From Anaerolineales bacterium (lineage in GTDB: Bacteria > Chloroflexota > Anaerolineae > Anaerolineales > Villigracilaceae), in assembly GCA_019187665.1 (NCBI GenBank), contig JABARH010000003.1, forward strand, positions 124,001 through 188,000: 64,000 bases of DNA, given 5' to 3'. Position numbers and translations under genes: made by a program. This document shows positions 50,668-58,911 of this stretch, piece after piece. Position 1 is the stretch's first letter, and the number at the start of each line of letters is the position of its first letter. The notes under the pieces were generated by a model. That model was not told the DNA's origin. It worked only from the letters and a program-made list of their open reading frames with translations, and made no database searches.

Positions 50668-53463
50668 TCAATCAGTGACGAGCAACAGACGCGGCAGTTC
50701 CTCGATCGTTGGCGGCGGGTCAGCGAGGAGACGCTCGGCGAGCTGGATGAGTTTCTTCAGTTTCTTCGGTTTCACTTCATCCAATATTTTCCGGGCGGTG
50801 GCGCGAGCCAGATGGATGTTATTACAGGCAAAGGCAACCATGCATTGCACCAGGCGCCAGCGGGTGGTCAAATCAAAACCGAGGTCATCCAATGGCCCGC
50901 TCTCCATTCTTCGTTGAGCGTCTGTCATCTCACCCATCATGACCTGGATCATGGCAAGATCGGATTGCGCCCAGGCGCGGATGCGCGCATTCCCTTCGAT
51001 ACCCGGCATGGAAAGGACACGGTCTGCGCTGGCACGCGCAACAGGCAGTTCGCTGTGTAACATCTGCGCTTCAGCGAAAAGGCACAGGCAGGTGCCCATG
51101 GACCAGAGATCGGTTGAAGTGCGTCCATCGCTCAGCGCTTTCTCCAAAACGGCGCGAGACTCGGTGATCTTTCCGGACTCCATTAGCAGGGATGCCCGAG
51201 CGCCCTCCGAACTGAGCAGGCCTTCTGTATCGCCAATCCGCCGCTCGATCTCGGATGCTTTTTCAAAATCGACGAGGGCGCTGTCATAATCTTCGAGGTT
51301 GGCGGATAAGACGCCCAGATTATGCAACACCCCTGCCTCGCCGTACAGATCGCCGAGGACACGATACCCTTGAATGGCTTCGTGATACACGCGCCGTGCA
51401 GCATCCACATCTCCACGTTCGAGCATGGCTGTGGCTGTATTGGACAGGGTCGCACACTCCACCACGCGCAAGCCGGAGCGGCGGGCGTACTCCAGTGCCC
51501 TGCCATAATGCGCCAGCGATTCGTCACCTTCGGGGTGGCGTGTGTAGTTGACCCAGCCGAGGGTGCGCTCACAACGCGCGCGCACGTCGTCGGCAACAAA
51601 CGGGAGGGATTCAGAAAAGGTTTCCACAAGCACGATCGATTCTGCGGCAAGACGCTCTGCATCATCGTAACGTGAGAGTGCAAGGTGCGCACGCGCCTCG
51701 ATCGTCCCCAGGCGGGCATGCAATACCGCATCCGCCGCGGAAAGGTCGGCACGCGCCGATTGGCACAGGCGCAGGGCTTCGGCGGTCTGGCCGCGCTGCA
51801 ATAGGGCCTGGGCAAGATTGCGCACGATCTCTGCGCGGACGGCGGGCTGGTTCTGCGCCAGCGAGAGCGCTTCGCGGTAACTGCTTTCAGATTCAGCAGC
51901 GCGGAACGTGCCTCGTAACAGATCGCCGCGGGCCTGGAGCAAACGACGGCGCAGGCTGGACGCGTCGCCGCGTTTTCGGTTCGCGCGTTCAAGCGCCTCC
52001 TCCACAACTTGGACAGCGGCATTTGCCAGTCCGCGATGGAAGAGTGTTTCGCTCTGATCGGCCAATACTTCAGCCGCGCGTTCGAGTTCAGATGCGCGCA
52101 CCCAATGGTGAGCGGCCTCGACAATTTTGTCACCGCGATACTCATGCCATTCGGCAGCAAGGCGATGCAGTCGCTTCTTCTGTGTCACATCGGTGCCCAG
52201 CGATGTATAGAGAAAATCGCGCACCAGCGGATGCAGTTCGGCGCGGCGGGGATTTTCCACCAAATTGCGGCGGCGCAAGTCTTGAAGGTGCGGTTCGAGA
52301 TCGCGCTGCCCTGCTTGATGGATCAACTCTACGAGGGCGTCGTCGTATAGATCGAGAGGCGCGCGAAACACCGACAACAGCGAAGCAATCCAGCGGGTGG
52401 CAGAGGGCAGGCCGTTGAGAATGGTGTTCAACAGAAACGAAGCCACCTGCGGATGCATCTCCATGTGATCAAGCAGGGATTGAATGTTTGCACGCGAGTC
52501 AGACAACTGCGAAGCGGCAAGACGGAGCAGCATGGGATTGCAATCCGTCTTCGCAAGCAGACGCTCCAACATCTCCGCTTCAAGCCGGACCCCAAACTGG
52601 CTCAGCAGTTCGCGGGCTTCTTCCAACTCCAGTCCGCCTATGTCCACCTGGCGGAACGGCAGGTCTAATTCCTGCCGACTGGTAAGCAACAGCGAGGAAG
52701 ATGTGGTAGCCCCCAAATTTCGCAACAGCGACAGGCTGGATTCCTCCGCATGCAACAGGTGAACATCTTCAATGCACAGCAGGGCTGGCTGGTTTGCCAG
52801 TGCCGCCCGCAACAACAGGAGTTGTTGATCGAGTGCCATCGGGGCAGTGTCCGCGCGAGGTTGCACCAACAGGCGGACCTGCTCCTGCCCGAGCGACAGC
52901 AGGAATAGCGCGAGCTGGCGGATGATGGCTTCGGCGCTGGTGTTCACGTGCTCGGTCAGGGTGTGCCAGAAGACCGGACCTCCCGAAAAACAGCGCGCAA
53001 CAGATGCGGCGACCGTGGTTTTTCCCATACCCGCCATGTCGCACAACACCAAGGTCCGCTCGGCGCCGAGCATTTCGCCCAGGCGTTGCACGAGGGCGGA
53101 GCGCTCCACGTAATGGGCGGGCGGCGCGGGGATCTCCTCCAGCGCGCCGAGGTCCACCTCCACGCTGCGCGCGATGGTGACTTGATGGATGCGCACACCG
53201 CTCGGCGTGCGTTCGTCGCGGGCTTGTGCGGCGAGTTTGAGCAGGCGCTCCATCATAGCGGGATCGTCTTTGATGTCGAGGGCGGGGATGAAAAGGGCAG
53301 CGACGGTGGTCAGGTCGGGCAGGCGGTCGTTATTTTCCAGGCGGCTGAGATGCGCTTCGGTATACCCCACAGCGGCAGCCAGATCACGCTGGGTCAGGCG
53401 TGCCTGTTTGCGCAGATATTTGAGCAATTCACCAAAAGATTCCATTGGAATGATCGCGTTCAT
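50668..53463 (-). CDS. XRE-STAND-TPR transcriptional regulator
   Basis: A 931-residue signal-transducing ATPase. N-terminal Cro/C1-type helix-turn-helix (about 11-63, with LTQRDLAAAVGYTEAHLSRLE split at 23-43). NB-ARC/NACHT-like NTPase: Walker A AGMGKTT (144-150), Walker B LLCIEDVH (228-235). The C-terminal half (about 430-931) is made of TPR-like helical pairs, for example ALEYARRSGLRVVECATLSN and YGEAGVLHNLG. This resembles MalT/AfsR-type regulators, with XRE in place of a LuxR or SARP domain. The start at 53463 has GGAGG; upstream codons overlap the promoter. An 18-bp inverted repeat lies on the promoter and again before the surface-protein gene at 56226. Confidence 0.88.
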   Translation of the reverse strand: MNAIIPMESFGELLKYLRKQARLTQRDLAAAVGYTEAHLSRLENNDRLPDLTTVAALFIPALDIKDDPAMMERLLKLAAQARDERTPSGVRIHQVTIARSVEVDLGALEEIPAPPAHYVERSALVQRLGEMLGAERTLVLCDMAGMGKTTVAASVARCFSGGPVFWHTLTEHVNTSAEAIIRQLALFLLSLGQEQVRLLVQPRADTAPMALDQQLLLLRAALANQPALLCIEDVHLLHAEESSLSLLRNLGATTSSSLLLTSRQELDLPFRQVDIGGLELEEARELLSQFGVRLEAEMLERLLAKTDCNPMLLRLAASQLSDSRANIQSLLDHMEMHPQVASFLLNTILNGLPSATRWIASLLSVFRAPLDLYDDALVELIHQAGQRDLEPHLQDLRRRNLVENPRRAELHPLVRDFLYTSLGTDVTQKKRLHRLAAEWHEYRGDKIVEAAHHWVRASELERAAEVLADQSETLFHRGLANAAVQVVEEALERANRKRGDASSLRRRLLQARGDLLRGTFRAAESESSYREALSLAQNQPAVRAEIVRNLAQALLQRGQTAEALRLCQSARADLSAADAVLHARLGTIEARAHLALSRYDDAERLAAESIVLVETFSESLPFVADDVRARCERTLGWVNYTRHPEGDESLAHYGRALEYARRSGLRVVECATLSNTATAMLERGDVDAARRVYHEAIQGYRVLGDLYGEAGVLHNLGVLSANLEDYDSALVDFEKASEIERRIGDTEGLLSSEGARASLLMESGKITESRAVLEKALSDGRTSTDLWSMGTCLCLFAEAQMLHSELPVARASADRVLSMPGIEGNARIRAWAQSDLAMIQVMMGEMTDAQRRMESGPLDDLGFDLTTRWRLVQCMVAFACNNIHLARATARKILDEVKPKKLKKLIQLAERLLADPPPTIEELPRLLLVTD

Positions 53464-53502
53464 GAACGGCCTCCGCACCATACAGACGAAAACAATTGTG
53501 AG

Positions 53503-53542
53503 ATTGTACGCCCGCAAGATGCTTTTGACAAGAAATGTCAAC
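53503..53542 (-). promoter_or_regulatory. Promoter and operator of the XRE-STAND regulator
   Basis: On the minus strand TTGTCA (53531-53526), 17 bases, TACAAT (53508-53503). The inverted repeat TTGACAAGAAATGTCAAC (53525-53542 on plus) overlaps the -35. The same sequence with one base changed occurs at 56157-56174. Autoregulation is the simplest reading. Confidence 0.7.
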
Positions 53543-53613
53543 ATTTGGGGCGCGCAGTTTGGTACAGTTGCGATACTGGAACTCTTGCATAAGTTGATTC
53601 ATGTCGAAGTTTT

Positions 53614-53671
53614 ACGGCAGTTCGATTTGCTTGGCAAATCGTGCCGTACGGTCAGCAGTTCAACTGCTGAC
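53614..53671. repeat. Nested and tandem hairpins between regulator and small-gene operon
   Basis: ACGGCA(53614) ... TGCCGT(53647) encloses GATTTGC-TTG-GCAAATC (53624-53640). The next hairpin is GTCAGCAGTT-C-AACTGCTGAC (53651-53671), a perfect 10-bp stem. It lies in the leader of the gene at 53718. Its inner palindrome recalls the core of the 130-bp element, but the flanks do not match. Confidence 0.7.
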
Positions 53672-53717
53672 GGAACGTTTCGAAGACTTTCGCAAGAAGT
53701 CTACTGGAGAATTCCTC

Positions 53718-54065
53718 GTGCGGCGCATCATTCAACGCCAGATTACAACCATTCAAATCACCAGCGTGGAGGTGACCTGGGACGACGACCGCGAACAGGC
53801 GCGCGCCGAGTTCCTCGATGTAACGCCGACCATCTCGGAGGCGGAGAGGTCTGCGAGCGTGGCCGGGGGGAGACGAAAGGTCCGCGAGCGCAAGCCGCAC
53901 GGAAGGAGAAAGAGCGGTGTTCCGTCGCTGGCAAATGCGGCCCGGCGGGAGGTCGAATCGGTGAGCGAGCATCCCTCCACGCTTCCCCGACCCGATCCAT
54001 CGGGCATTAAGAATGATGAGTTTCGAGGCGAGGAGGAGGAAATCCCGTCGGAGTTGAAGGAATGA
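53718..54065 (+). CDS. Unknown small protein, first gene of the small-gene operon
   Basis: A 115-residue protein from a GTG start. GGAGA (53706-53710) stands 7 bases before it. Earlier in-frame ATGs would place coding sequence inside the hairpin repeat and are rejected. Residues 1-45 alternate as in a beta-sheet (RRIIQRQITTIQITSVEVTW), then a charged, Arg/Glu-rich, Pro-containing low-complexity tail (50-115) that is probably disordered. No family recognised. It overlaps the next gene by 4 bp. Confidence 0.65.
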   Translation: MRRIIQRQITTIQITSVEVTWDDDREQARAEFLDVTPTISEAERSASVAGGRRKVRERKPHGRRKSGVPSLANAARREVESVSEHPSTLPRPDPSGIKNDEFRGEEEEIPSELKE

Positions 54066-54751
54066 AACAAAAATGGATCGCGGCGGGTTGCTGTTCGTTT
54101 GCACTGCTCGGCATTTTGGCGTGCGGCATCGCGGGGTTATTTATGGGGTTGTCATTACCGGTATATCGCATGAACCAGGTTGACTCGCAGCACGCGGGGT
54201 TCCGCCGCACCACATTGACGCATGGCGACAGCGTGTACGTGAACGATTACGAGGAGAGCGCGTTGATGGCCTTCGGCGAGCAGCCCAGCAAGAGGATCGG
54301 GCGCTTTCCGGTATCGTTGGGAATCAACGGCTTGTATGCCATTCCCGGCCAGGATGTTTCGGCATACGTGCTGGAGTATGACCCGATGTACCAGGCGGTG
54401 TATCGCAACATTCATCACCCGCCCTTCGATTGGCGCGCGGCGAAGTTTCAAATGATGCGGCTGTATTCGACGGGCAATGCCGTTGAAACCGAAGATGTGC
54501 TGGTGATCGGCGAGGCGCTGGCGGCCTTCGATGGCGCGCCGATGATCGTGCCCATGCAAGCGGATGGCAATTACGCCGGATACGAAAACCACTGGCTGCA
54601 ATCGTTCAGCGATGCGTTGCCAGGGCTGGCGTATAACTTCGGCGTCCACATCGATTCGAGCGGACAAGTGTTTCTGGCAGAAAACGTTGTTTCCAATCAG
54701 TGGTTCCTGGCGGGCAGTCTGTTCGTGGAATGGATCAATGCCCAAAGGTGA
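54062..54751 (+). CDS. Unknown membrane-anchored exported protein
   Basis: A 229-residue protein with one N-terminal membrane helix or uncleaved signal (about 5-33, with Cys pairs) and an outside domain. The domain has mixed alpha/beta character with many Tyr, Asp and Gly (LYAIPGQDVSAYVLEYDPMYQ) and ends with FVEWINAQR. No catalytic pattern recognised. Starts 4 bp inside the previous gene, so coupled. The next gene has its own AAAGGAG. Confidence 0.65.
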   Translation: MKQKWIAAGCCSFALLGILACGIAGLFMGLSLPVYRMNQVDSQHAGFRRTTLTHGDSVYVNDYEESALMAFGEQPSKRIGRFPVSLGINGLYAIPGQDVSAYVLEYDPMYQAVYRNIHHPPFDWRAAKFQMMRLYSTGNAVETEDVLVIGEALAAFDGAPMIVPMQADGNYAGYENHWLQSFSDALPGLAYNFGVHIDSSGQVFLAENVVSNQWFLAGSLFVEWINAQR

Positions 54752-54773
54752 TCGATCCAAAGGAGAATTCAAC

Positions 54774-55070
54774 ATGATGAAAACCTGTCCTGAATGTGGC
54801 TCGAACGAGATCATTTCAGACCTGATCGTCTTTGCGGACGAAGCATTATCAGGGTTACACCCTCCATACGTTGAATTGGTGGAGCATCCACCGGCCAAGC
54901 GACCGTTCATCTGGGTGCCGAAAACGGCCGCGAGCGGATTCCGCGCGGAAGTCTGCGGTGAATGCGGGCACACACAATTCCGCGCCACCAACCATGCCGA
55001 ATTGTTGAAGGCGCTCAAACAGGGCTATGCCAGCCAGCAGTTTGCGCTGAAAGACATTCTGACTGTATAG
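54774..55070 (+). CDS. Small zinc-ribbon protein A
   Basis: A 98-residue protein with two CPxC-type knuckles, CPECGSNEI (5-13) and CGECGHTQF (about 61-69), which should bind one zinc. Between them lies a hydrophobic, Pro-rich segment. The ATG at 54774 has AAAGGAG at 54760-54766. Similar in plan to the next gene, so the two are probably paralogues. Such ribbon proteins are often uncharacterised and may be adaptors. Confidence 0.75.
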   Translation: MMKTCPECGSNEIISDLIVFADEALSGLHPPYVELVEHPPAKRPFIWVPKTAASGFRAEVCGECGHTQFRATNHAELLKALKQGYASQQFALKDILTV

Positions 55071-55084
55071 CCAAAGGAGAAGCC

Positions 55085-55327
55085 ATGAAAAACGGCACAT
55101 GCCCTGAATGCAAATCCAGCGAGGTTTATTACGGAAAGGTTCGCGAGAGACATGGAGGGCTGAGGGACGAGCATCAGGTTGTCATCCCGACAGACGCGGA
55201 CAATCTTTACGCCGATACCTACATCTGCATCGCGTGCGGATCGGTGCGCTTGTTTCTGGATGAACAGTCCATGAAAAATGCCGCCGCGATCCTGCCCAGA
55301 TCCAAAAACTGGAACCAGGTTTCGTGA
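55085..55327 (+). CDS. Small zinc-ribbon protein B
   Basis: An 80-residue zinc ribbon: CPECKSSEVYYGK (6-18) and CIACGSVRLF (about 48-57). The spacing between knuckles is like that of protein A. AAAGGAG precedes the ATG at 55085, 14 bp after the previous stop. Function unknown. It may act with protein A as a pair. Confidence 0.75.
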   Translation: MKNGTCPECKSSEVYYGKVRERHGGLRDEHQVVIPTDADNLYADTYICIACGSVRLFLDEQSMKNAAAILPRSKNWNQVS

Positions 55328-55349
55328 CTCAACCCAGGAGACAAACCAA

Positions 55350-55774
55350 ATGAAAAAAGCCATCGGTTGTTCGGCGCAAGTCGTTTTCCTGCTGACCTCG
55401 CGGCGCTGATCGCTGTCCCGCTGGCGTGCGCCGCCGCCACCACCGCCCCGCTCCACTCGCCGGGACTCGCGGAAGAGTTCATCTGTCCGCCCGAGACAAC
55501 GCTGGTGACGGAATGGTATCAAGCCACGTGGAATGCGCCCGGCGAAAAAACGCTCGCGGCCTACTGCGTGGACGCGCAGGGAAATGAATTCCCCACATTG
55601 GAACAGGATTCGAAGATGCTCTGGAAAGGCACGACGGTTTACTTCCCCTATCTTTTCATCCCCCTGCTCGTCATCGGCGCGGTGATTCTGGCAGTTTTGA
55701 ATGCGATGGGTATCGCCATCGGGTCCATGCTCAAGAAAACCACCAAGCCGTGGAACCCTTCCGAGCACGAGTAA
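55350..55774 (+). pseudogene. Small exported membrane protein with an apparent frameshift
   Basis: A GGAGA ribosome site precedes the ATG at 55350, but that frame stops at 55407 after 19 residues (MKKAIGCSAQVVFLLTSRR). The following frame, shifted by one base, encodes a continuous LAALIAVPLACAA signal core, an acidic outside part and a C-terminal helix (YLFIPLLVIGAVILAVLNAMG) to 55774. Adding one A to the A6 run at 55353-55358 would join the two parts. This could be a real null allele, a phase-variable tract or a homopolymer sequencing error. Confidence 0.65.
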
Positions 55775-55790
55775 CAAAAAGGAGTCAACC

Positions 55791-56051
55791 ATGAACGATG
55801 AATTTGAGATCCGCGCCTTGCGCGAACGTGTATCCAAACTGGAGGCCGAGATGCGCTTCCTCTACAAGCACGTCGGCGTCACCTTCGTTCAGCCAGCTTT
55901 TGAACTCGATCCCGCTGATCGAGAGGTGGCTGAATTCATCAAGAAAGGTGACGATCTGAAAGCCATGCAAGCCTATCGCGGCGTCCACAAGGTGAGCGCA
56001 GTGGAGGCCAAAGCCGCGGTGGATGCGATCCGCGCGGGGTTGGGGTTGTAA
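55791..56051 (+). CDS. Small protein with a coiled coil and an L7/L12 C-terminal-like domain
   Basis: An 86-residue protein. Residues 5-28 (IRALRERVSKLEAEMRFLYK) form a heptad coiled coil. Residues about 50-86 (GDDLKAMQAYRGVHKVSAVEAKAAVDAI) resemble the helix-turn-helix C-terminal domain of ribosomal protein bL12, which binds translational GTPases. AAAAGGAG fixes the ATG at 55791. Last gene of the operon, followed by a terminator. Real ribosomal bL12 is longer (about 120) and lies in the rplJL operon, so this is a paralogue. Confidence 0.72.
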   Translation: MNDEFEIRALRERVSKLEAEMRFLYKHVGVTFVQPAFELDPADREVAEFIKKGDDLKAMQAYRGVHKVSAVEAKAAVDAIRAGLGL

Positions 56052-56080
56052 GCGCTTGCGGTAATTTCTTTTCTGGACAG

Positions 56081-56117
56081 AACAGCGGAACAAGTTTGAC
56101 TTGTTCCGCTGTTTTTC
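56081..56117 (+). terminator. Intrinsic terminator of the small-gene operon
   Basis: AACAGCGGAACAAG (56081-56094) with CTTGTTCCGCTGTT (56100-56113), a perfect 14-bp stem, then TTTTT. Confidence 0.95.
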
Positions 56118-56142
56118 ATCACCACGGATGGAGTTCTACTTT

Positions 56143-56174
56143 TTGACAACCGACGGTTGACAAGAAAAGTCAAC
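56143..56174 (+). promoter_or_regulatory. Operator-like repeats upstream of the surface-protein gene
   Basis: TTGACAACC (56143) is followed by TTGACAAGAAAAGTCAAC (56157-56174), a near copy (17 of 18 bases) of the site at 53525-53542 on the regulator promoter. A weak -10 (GATAAA or TAAAGT, about 56193-56200) follows. Probably the target of the XRE-STAND protein. Confidence 0.65.
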
Positions 56175-56225
56175 TTTTTTTGCCTTGCCTTTGATAAAGT
56201 GGGACAACCAATAAAAGGAGCAGAA

Positions 56226-58829
56226 ATGAAAAACTTACTCTTCCGTATCTTCTTGTTAATCGCCTTCCTAATCGGATTAGCCTCACCCGCTTCATCGGCG
56301 AATGCCCTTGTGGGGGCTTGCTCATGGAACGGCTCTGTGGACGCCAACTGGTCCACCCCCGGCAACTGGGACACGGGCTGCAGCGGCGCGGGCGGAATTC
56401 CCGGCACGGGCGACACGCTCACCTTTCCGCTCGGGGCGGCCAACGCCACAATGAACAACGACCTGCCCGCCATCTCTTTGCAGGCCATGAACTTCACCGG
56501 CGCGTTGAATTACACCCTCAACGGCTCGAACGCCATCACCCTCACCGGCGGAATGGACGTGACTGGCGGTGACCAGGCCATCAACAACCCGCTCACCGTC
56601 GGCGGGGCGGGCGTCGCTTTCCACACCGCGAACGGCACAAACCTGACCTTCGGCGGAACGCTGAATCTGGGAACAAACGATGTGTCCTTCACCGTGGATT
56701 CCGCCAGCAACGTGGTCGGGATGAAAACCCTCGGCACAATCAACGGATCCGGCGCGGCTAAAATCTCGAAGTACGGGACCGGCGAGTTGCAGATCACAGG
56801 CAGCCAGTCGAGCAAGTCTTTCGATATTGACATCAATGTCGGTTCGGTCGGCACCGATCCCGCCGCCTGGACAGACCTGCCCTGGTCCCGCAAGATTACC
56901 ATTGCTTCCGGCGCGAGCCTCAATCTGCGCTATGGGGCAGTCATCGGCGCCATCAGCGGCGCGGGCGATATCCACGCCTCTTACCATTTTCAAATTCGAC
57001 AATCCCAAACCACCATGTTCACCGGGGATATTTACGGCAACAGCCAAATGACCGTGATCGGAAACGGCGCGGACACGCTCACCATTGACCGTTCCGGCGG
57101 TTCGCTGAGTTACGCAGGCGAGATCAACGTAAACGCGTCTTCCAAATTGAGGCTCGTCAACACCACCGCAACCTCCGTCCCCGATTTTCTTGTCGTGCAG
57201 GGGAGTCTGGAACTGAACAATTCCCACGTGGGCGTAATCCTGGTTGGCTATAGCGGCGGCGGATTCAACTACGACGGCGCGTTAATTCTCTCCGGCGCGG
57301 CCCCGAGCGTCGCCTCCTCGATCACGTTGAAAAACAATTCCACGGTCACGTCGGTGATCAACTCTGCCACAGACTATGGCCGCATCCACGTCGCCTCGCC
57401 CGTTGATTTGGGCGCGGGCGCGCCGACGTTCGCGTTGCAAGGCAGTTACACGCCCATCCCCGGCGACGTGTTCAACATCATCCAGAACACCGCCGCAGGC
57501 ACGGCCACCAAGACGAACGCCGCGTTCTCCAATCTGGCGCAGGGCGGCGTCGTGACCTTCAACACGACCCCGCTGACCGCCGATTACCTGGCGGGCGGCA
57601 ACACCCGCTTTGCCCTGCTCGCCCCGCCCGATGTCACCCCACCCACCGTGCAATCCATCACGCGCGCCAGCGCCGACCCCACCAGCGCGGCCAGCGTAAA
57701 CTTCACCGTGATCTTTTCCGAACCTGTGACGGGCGTGGATGAGGGCGACTTCGCTCTGACAACGAGCGGCGTTTCGGGCGCGACGGTGAGCGGGGTCGCC
57801 GGTTCGGGAAGCGCATACACGCTGACGGTTTCCACCGGCACAGGCAACGGCACGCTCCGCCTCGACGTTCCCGTCACCGCCACGATCATGGATACCTCTG
57901 GGAATGCGCTTACCGCTCCCTTCACTTCGGGCGAAACTTACACCGTGGTCAAAATCGCCCCGGCTTTGCTCGCTCCGCCCAACGCCAGCCAGCTGCACAC
58001 TCTGCGTCCCTCCTTCGATTGGACCGACTTCGCCGCCGCAAAGGGCTATCAGATCCAGGTCTCGAAGAGCGCCAGTTTCAACACCACCCTCATCAACGTG
58101 ACCTTGACCGGCCCCACCAACTCGCAGTACACACACGCCAAAGACTTGGCCGCCAACACCCTGTACTACTGGCGCGTGCGTCACAAGATCACGGCCATCC
58201 AGTATGGACCGTGGACCGGCGCCTTCACATTCACCACAGGCAACCCGCCGAGCGTGCCGAGCCTGCTCTCGCCCGCCAACAACAGCTTGGTGACGAACAC
58301 CTCGCCCACCCTCGATTGGTCCGACTCGACTGTGCCGGCCGGAACCACGTTCAGCTACTATCAGGTGCAGGTGGATGACAGCGCCGACTTCTCCAGCCCC
58401 TTCGTAGATGCCAACAACGGCCCCAGTACGATGATGGTCGGCCCGCTGAGCATGAACGTCAAGTACTACTGGCGCGTGCGCGCGTGGAACACCGCCGGTG
58501 ACTCGAGCGCCTGGTCGGCGACGCGTAACTTCCGCGAGGCCCTGCCCGCCCCCACACTGATCGCCCCAGTCTCCGGCATCACGGTCCTGAACCTGAAGCC
58601 CACCTTTGATTGGAGCAACGTGACCGGCGCAACCGGCTACACCATCCAGGTTTCGCTCAGCAACACGTTCAACTCGTTCGCGATCAACGCCACACTCAAA
58701 ACGGCTACCTCGCAGTACACGTACACGCTCAATCTGCAAGCCGGCAAGACCTACTTCTGGCGTGTCCGCGCCAACGGGGCAAACGGTCCCAGTTTGTGGA
58801 GCACGGTCGAAAGTTTCGTCACACCGTAG
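56226..58829 (+). CDS. Large secreted surface protein with a beta-helix/passenger-like region, an Ig-like domain and FN3-like repeats
   Basis: An 867-residue secreted protein. Signal peptide at 1-26 (MKNLLFRIFLLIAFLIGLAS...). Residues about 30-470 are Gly/Asn/Thr-rich with repeated short strands (TLTGG, LNLGTN, INGSG), like autotransporter or two-partner passenger domains; it opens with CSWNGSVDANWSTPGNW. Residues about 475-590 form an Ig-like domain (TPPTVQSITRASADP, FTSGETYTV). The end carries three FN3-like repeats, each with a YYWRVR or YFWRVR motif. No cell-wall sorting or outer-membrane barrel is seen. The ATG at 56226 has AAAAGGAG. Possibly an adhesin or sheath protein (inference). Confidence 0.8.
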   Translation: MKNLLFRIFLLIAFLIGLASPASSANALVGACSWNGSVDANWSTPGNWDTGCSGAGGIPGTGDTLTFPLGAANATMNNDLPAISLQAMNFTGALNYTLNGSNAITLTGGMDVTGGDQAINNPLTVGGAGVAFHTANGTNLTFGGTLNLGTNDVSFTVDSASNVVGMKTLGTINGSGAAKISKYGTGELQITGSQSSKSFDIDINVGSVGTDPAAWTDLPWSRKITIASGASLNLRYGAVIGAISGAGDIHASYHFQIRQSQTTMFTGDIYGNSQMTVIGNGADTLTIDRSGGSLSYAGEINVNASSKLRLVNTTATSVPDFLVVQGSLELNNSHVGVILVGYSGGGFNYDGALILSGAAPSVASSITLKNNSTVTSVINSATDYGRIHVASPVDLGAGAPTFALQGSYTPIPGDVFNIIQNTAAGTATKTNAAFSNLAQGGVVTFNTTPLTADYLAGGNTRFALLAPPDVTPPTVQSITRASADPTSAASVNFTVIFSEPVTGVDEGDFALTTSGVSGATVSGVAGSGSAYTLTVSTGTGNGTLRLDVPVTATIMDTSGNALTAPFTSGETYTVVKIAPALLAPPNASQLHTLRPSFDWTDFAAAKGYQIQVSKSASFNTTLINVTLTGPTNSQYTHAKDLAANTLYYWRVRHKITAIQYGPWTGAFTFTTGNPPSVPSLLSPANNSLVTNTSPTLDWSDSTVPAGTTFSYYQVQVDDSADFSSPFVDANNGPSTMMVGPLSMNVKYYWRVRAWNTAGDSSAWSATRNFREALPAPTLIAPVSGITVLNLKPTFDWSNVTGATGYTIQVSLSNTFNSFAINATLKTATSQYTYTLNLQAGKTYFWRVRANGANGPSLWSTVESFVTP

Positions 58830-58845
58830 GCAAAACCCAATCAAC

Positions 58846-58881
58846 ATCAGCCCGCCAAAACCTGGCGGGCTGATTCATTTC
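58846..58881 (+). terminator. Terminator after the surface-protein gene
   Basis: ATCAGCCCGCCA with TGGCGGGCTGAT, a 12-bp stem, followed by TCATTTC. Confidence 0.8.
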
Positions 58882-58887
58882 AACAGG

Positions 58888-58893
58888 TATAAT
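58888..58893 (+). promoter_or_regulatory. -10 box of the DUF1028 gene
   Basis: TATAAT, 18 bases before the ATG at 58912. GAGGAAA may serve as ribosome site. Confidence 0.55.
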
Positions 58894-58911
58894 CGCGCCG
58901 AGGAAACCAAA

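Noticed and set aside
50668..53463. STAND protein as an antiphage defence gene
   Set aside because: It has a DNA-binding domain instead of an effector, and no nuclease or other defence genes are near.
53624..53640. Further copy of the 130-bp element
   Set aside because: Only the GATTTGC...GCAAATC palindrome is shared; ends and flanks do not match.
57282..58847. 521-codon open frame antisense to the surface protein
   Set aside because: The plus strand has a signal peptide, ribosome site and repeated FN3-like motifs; the antisense has none.
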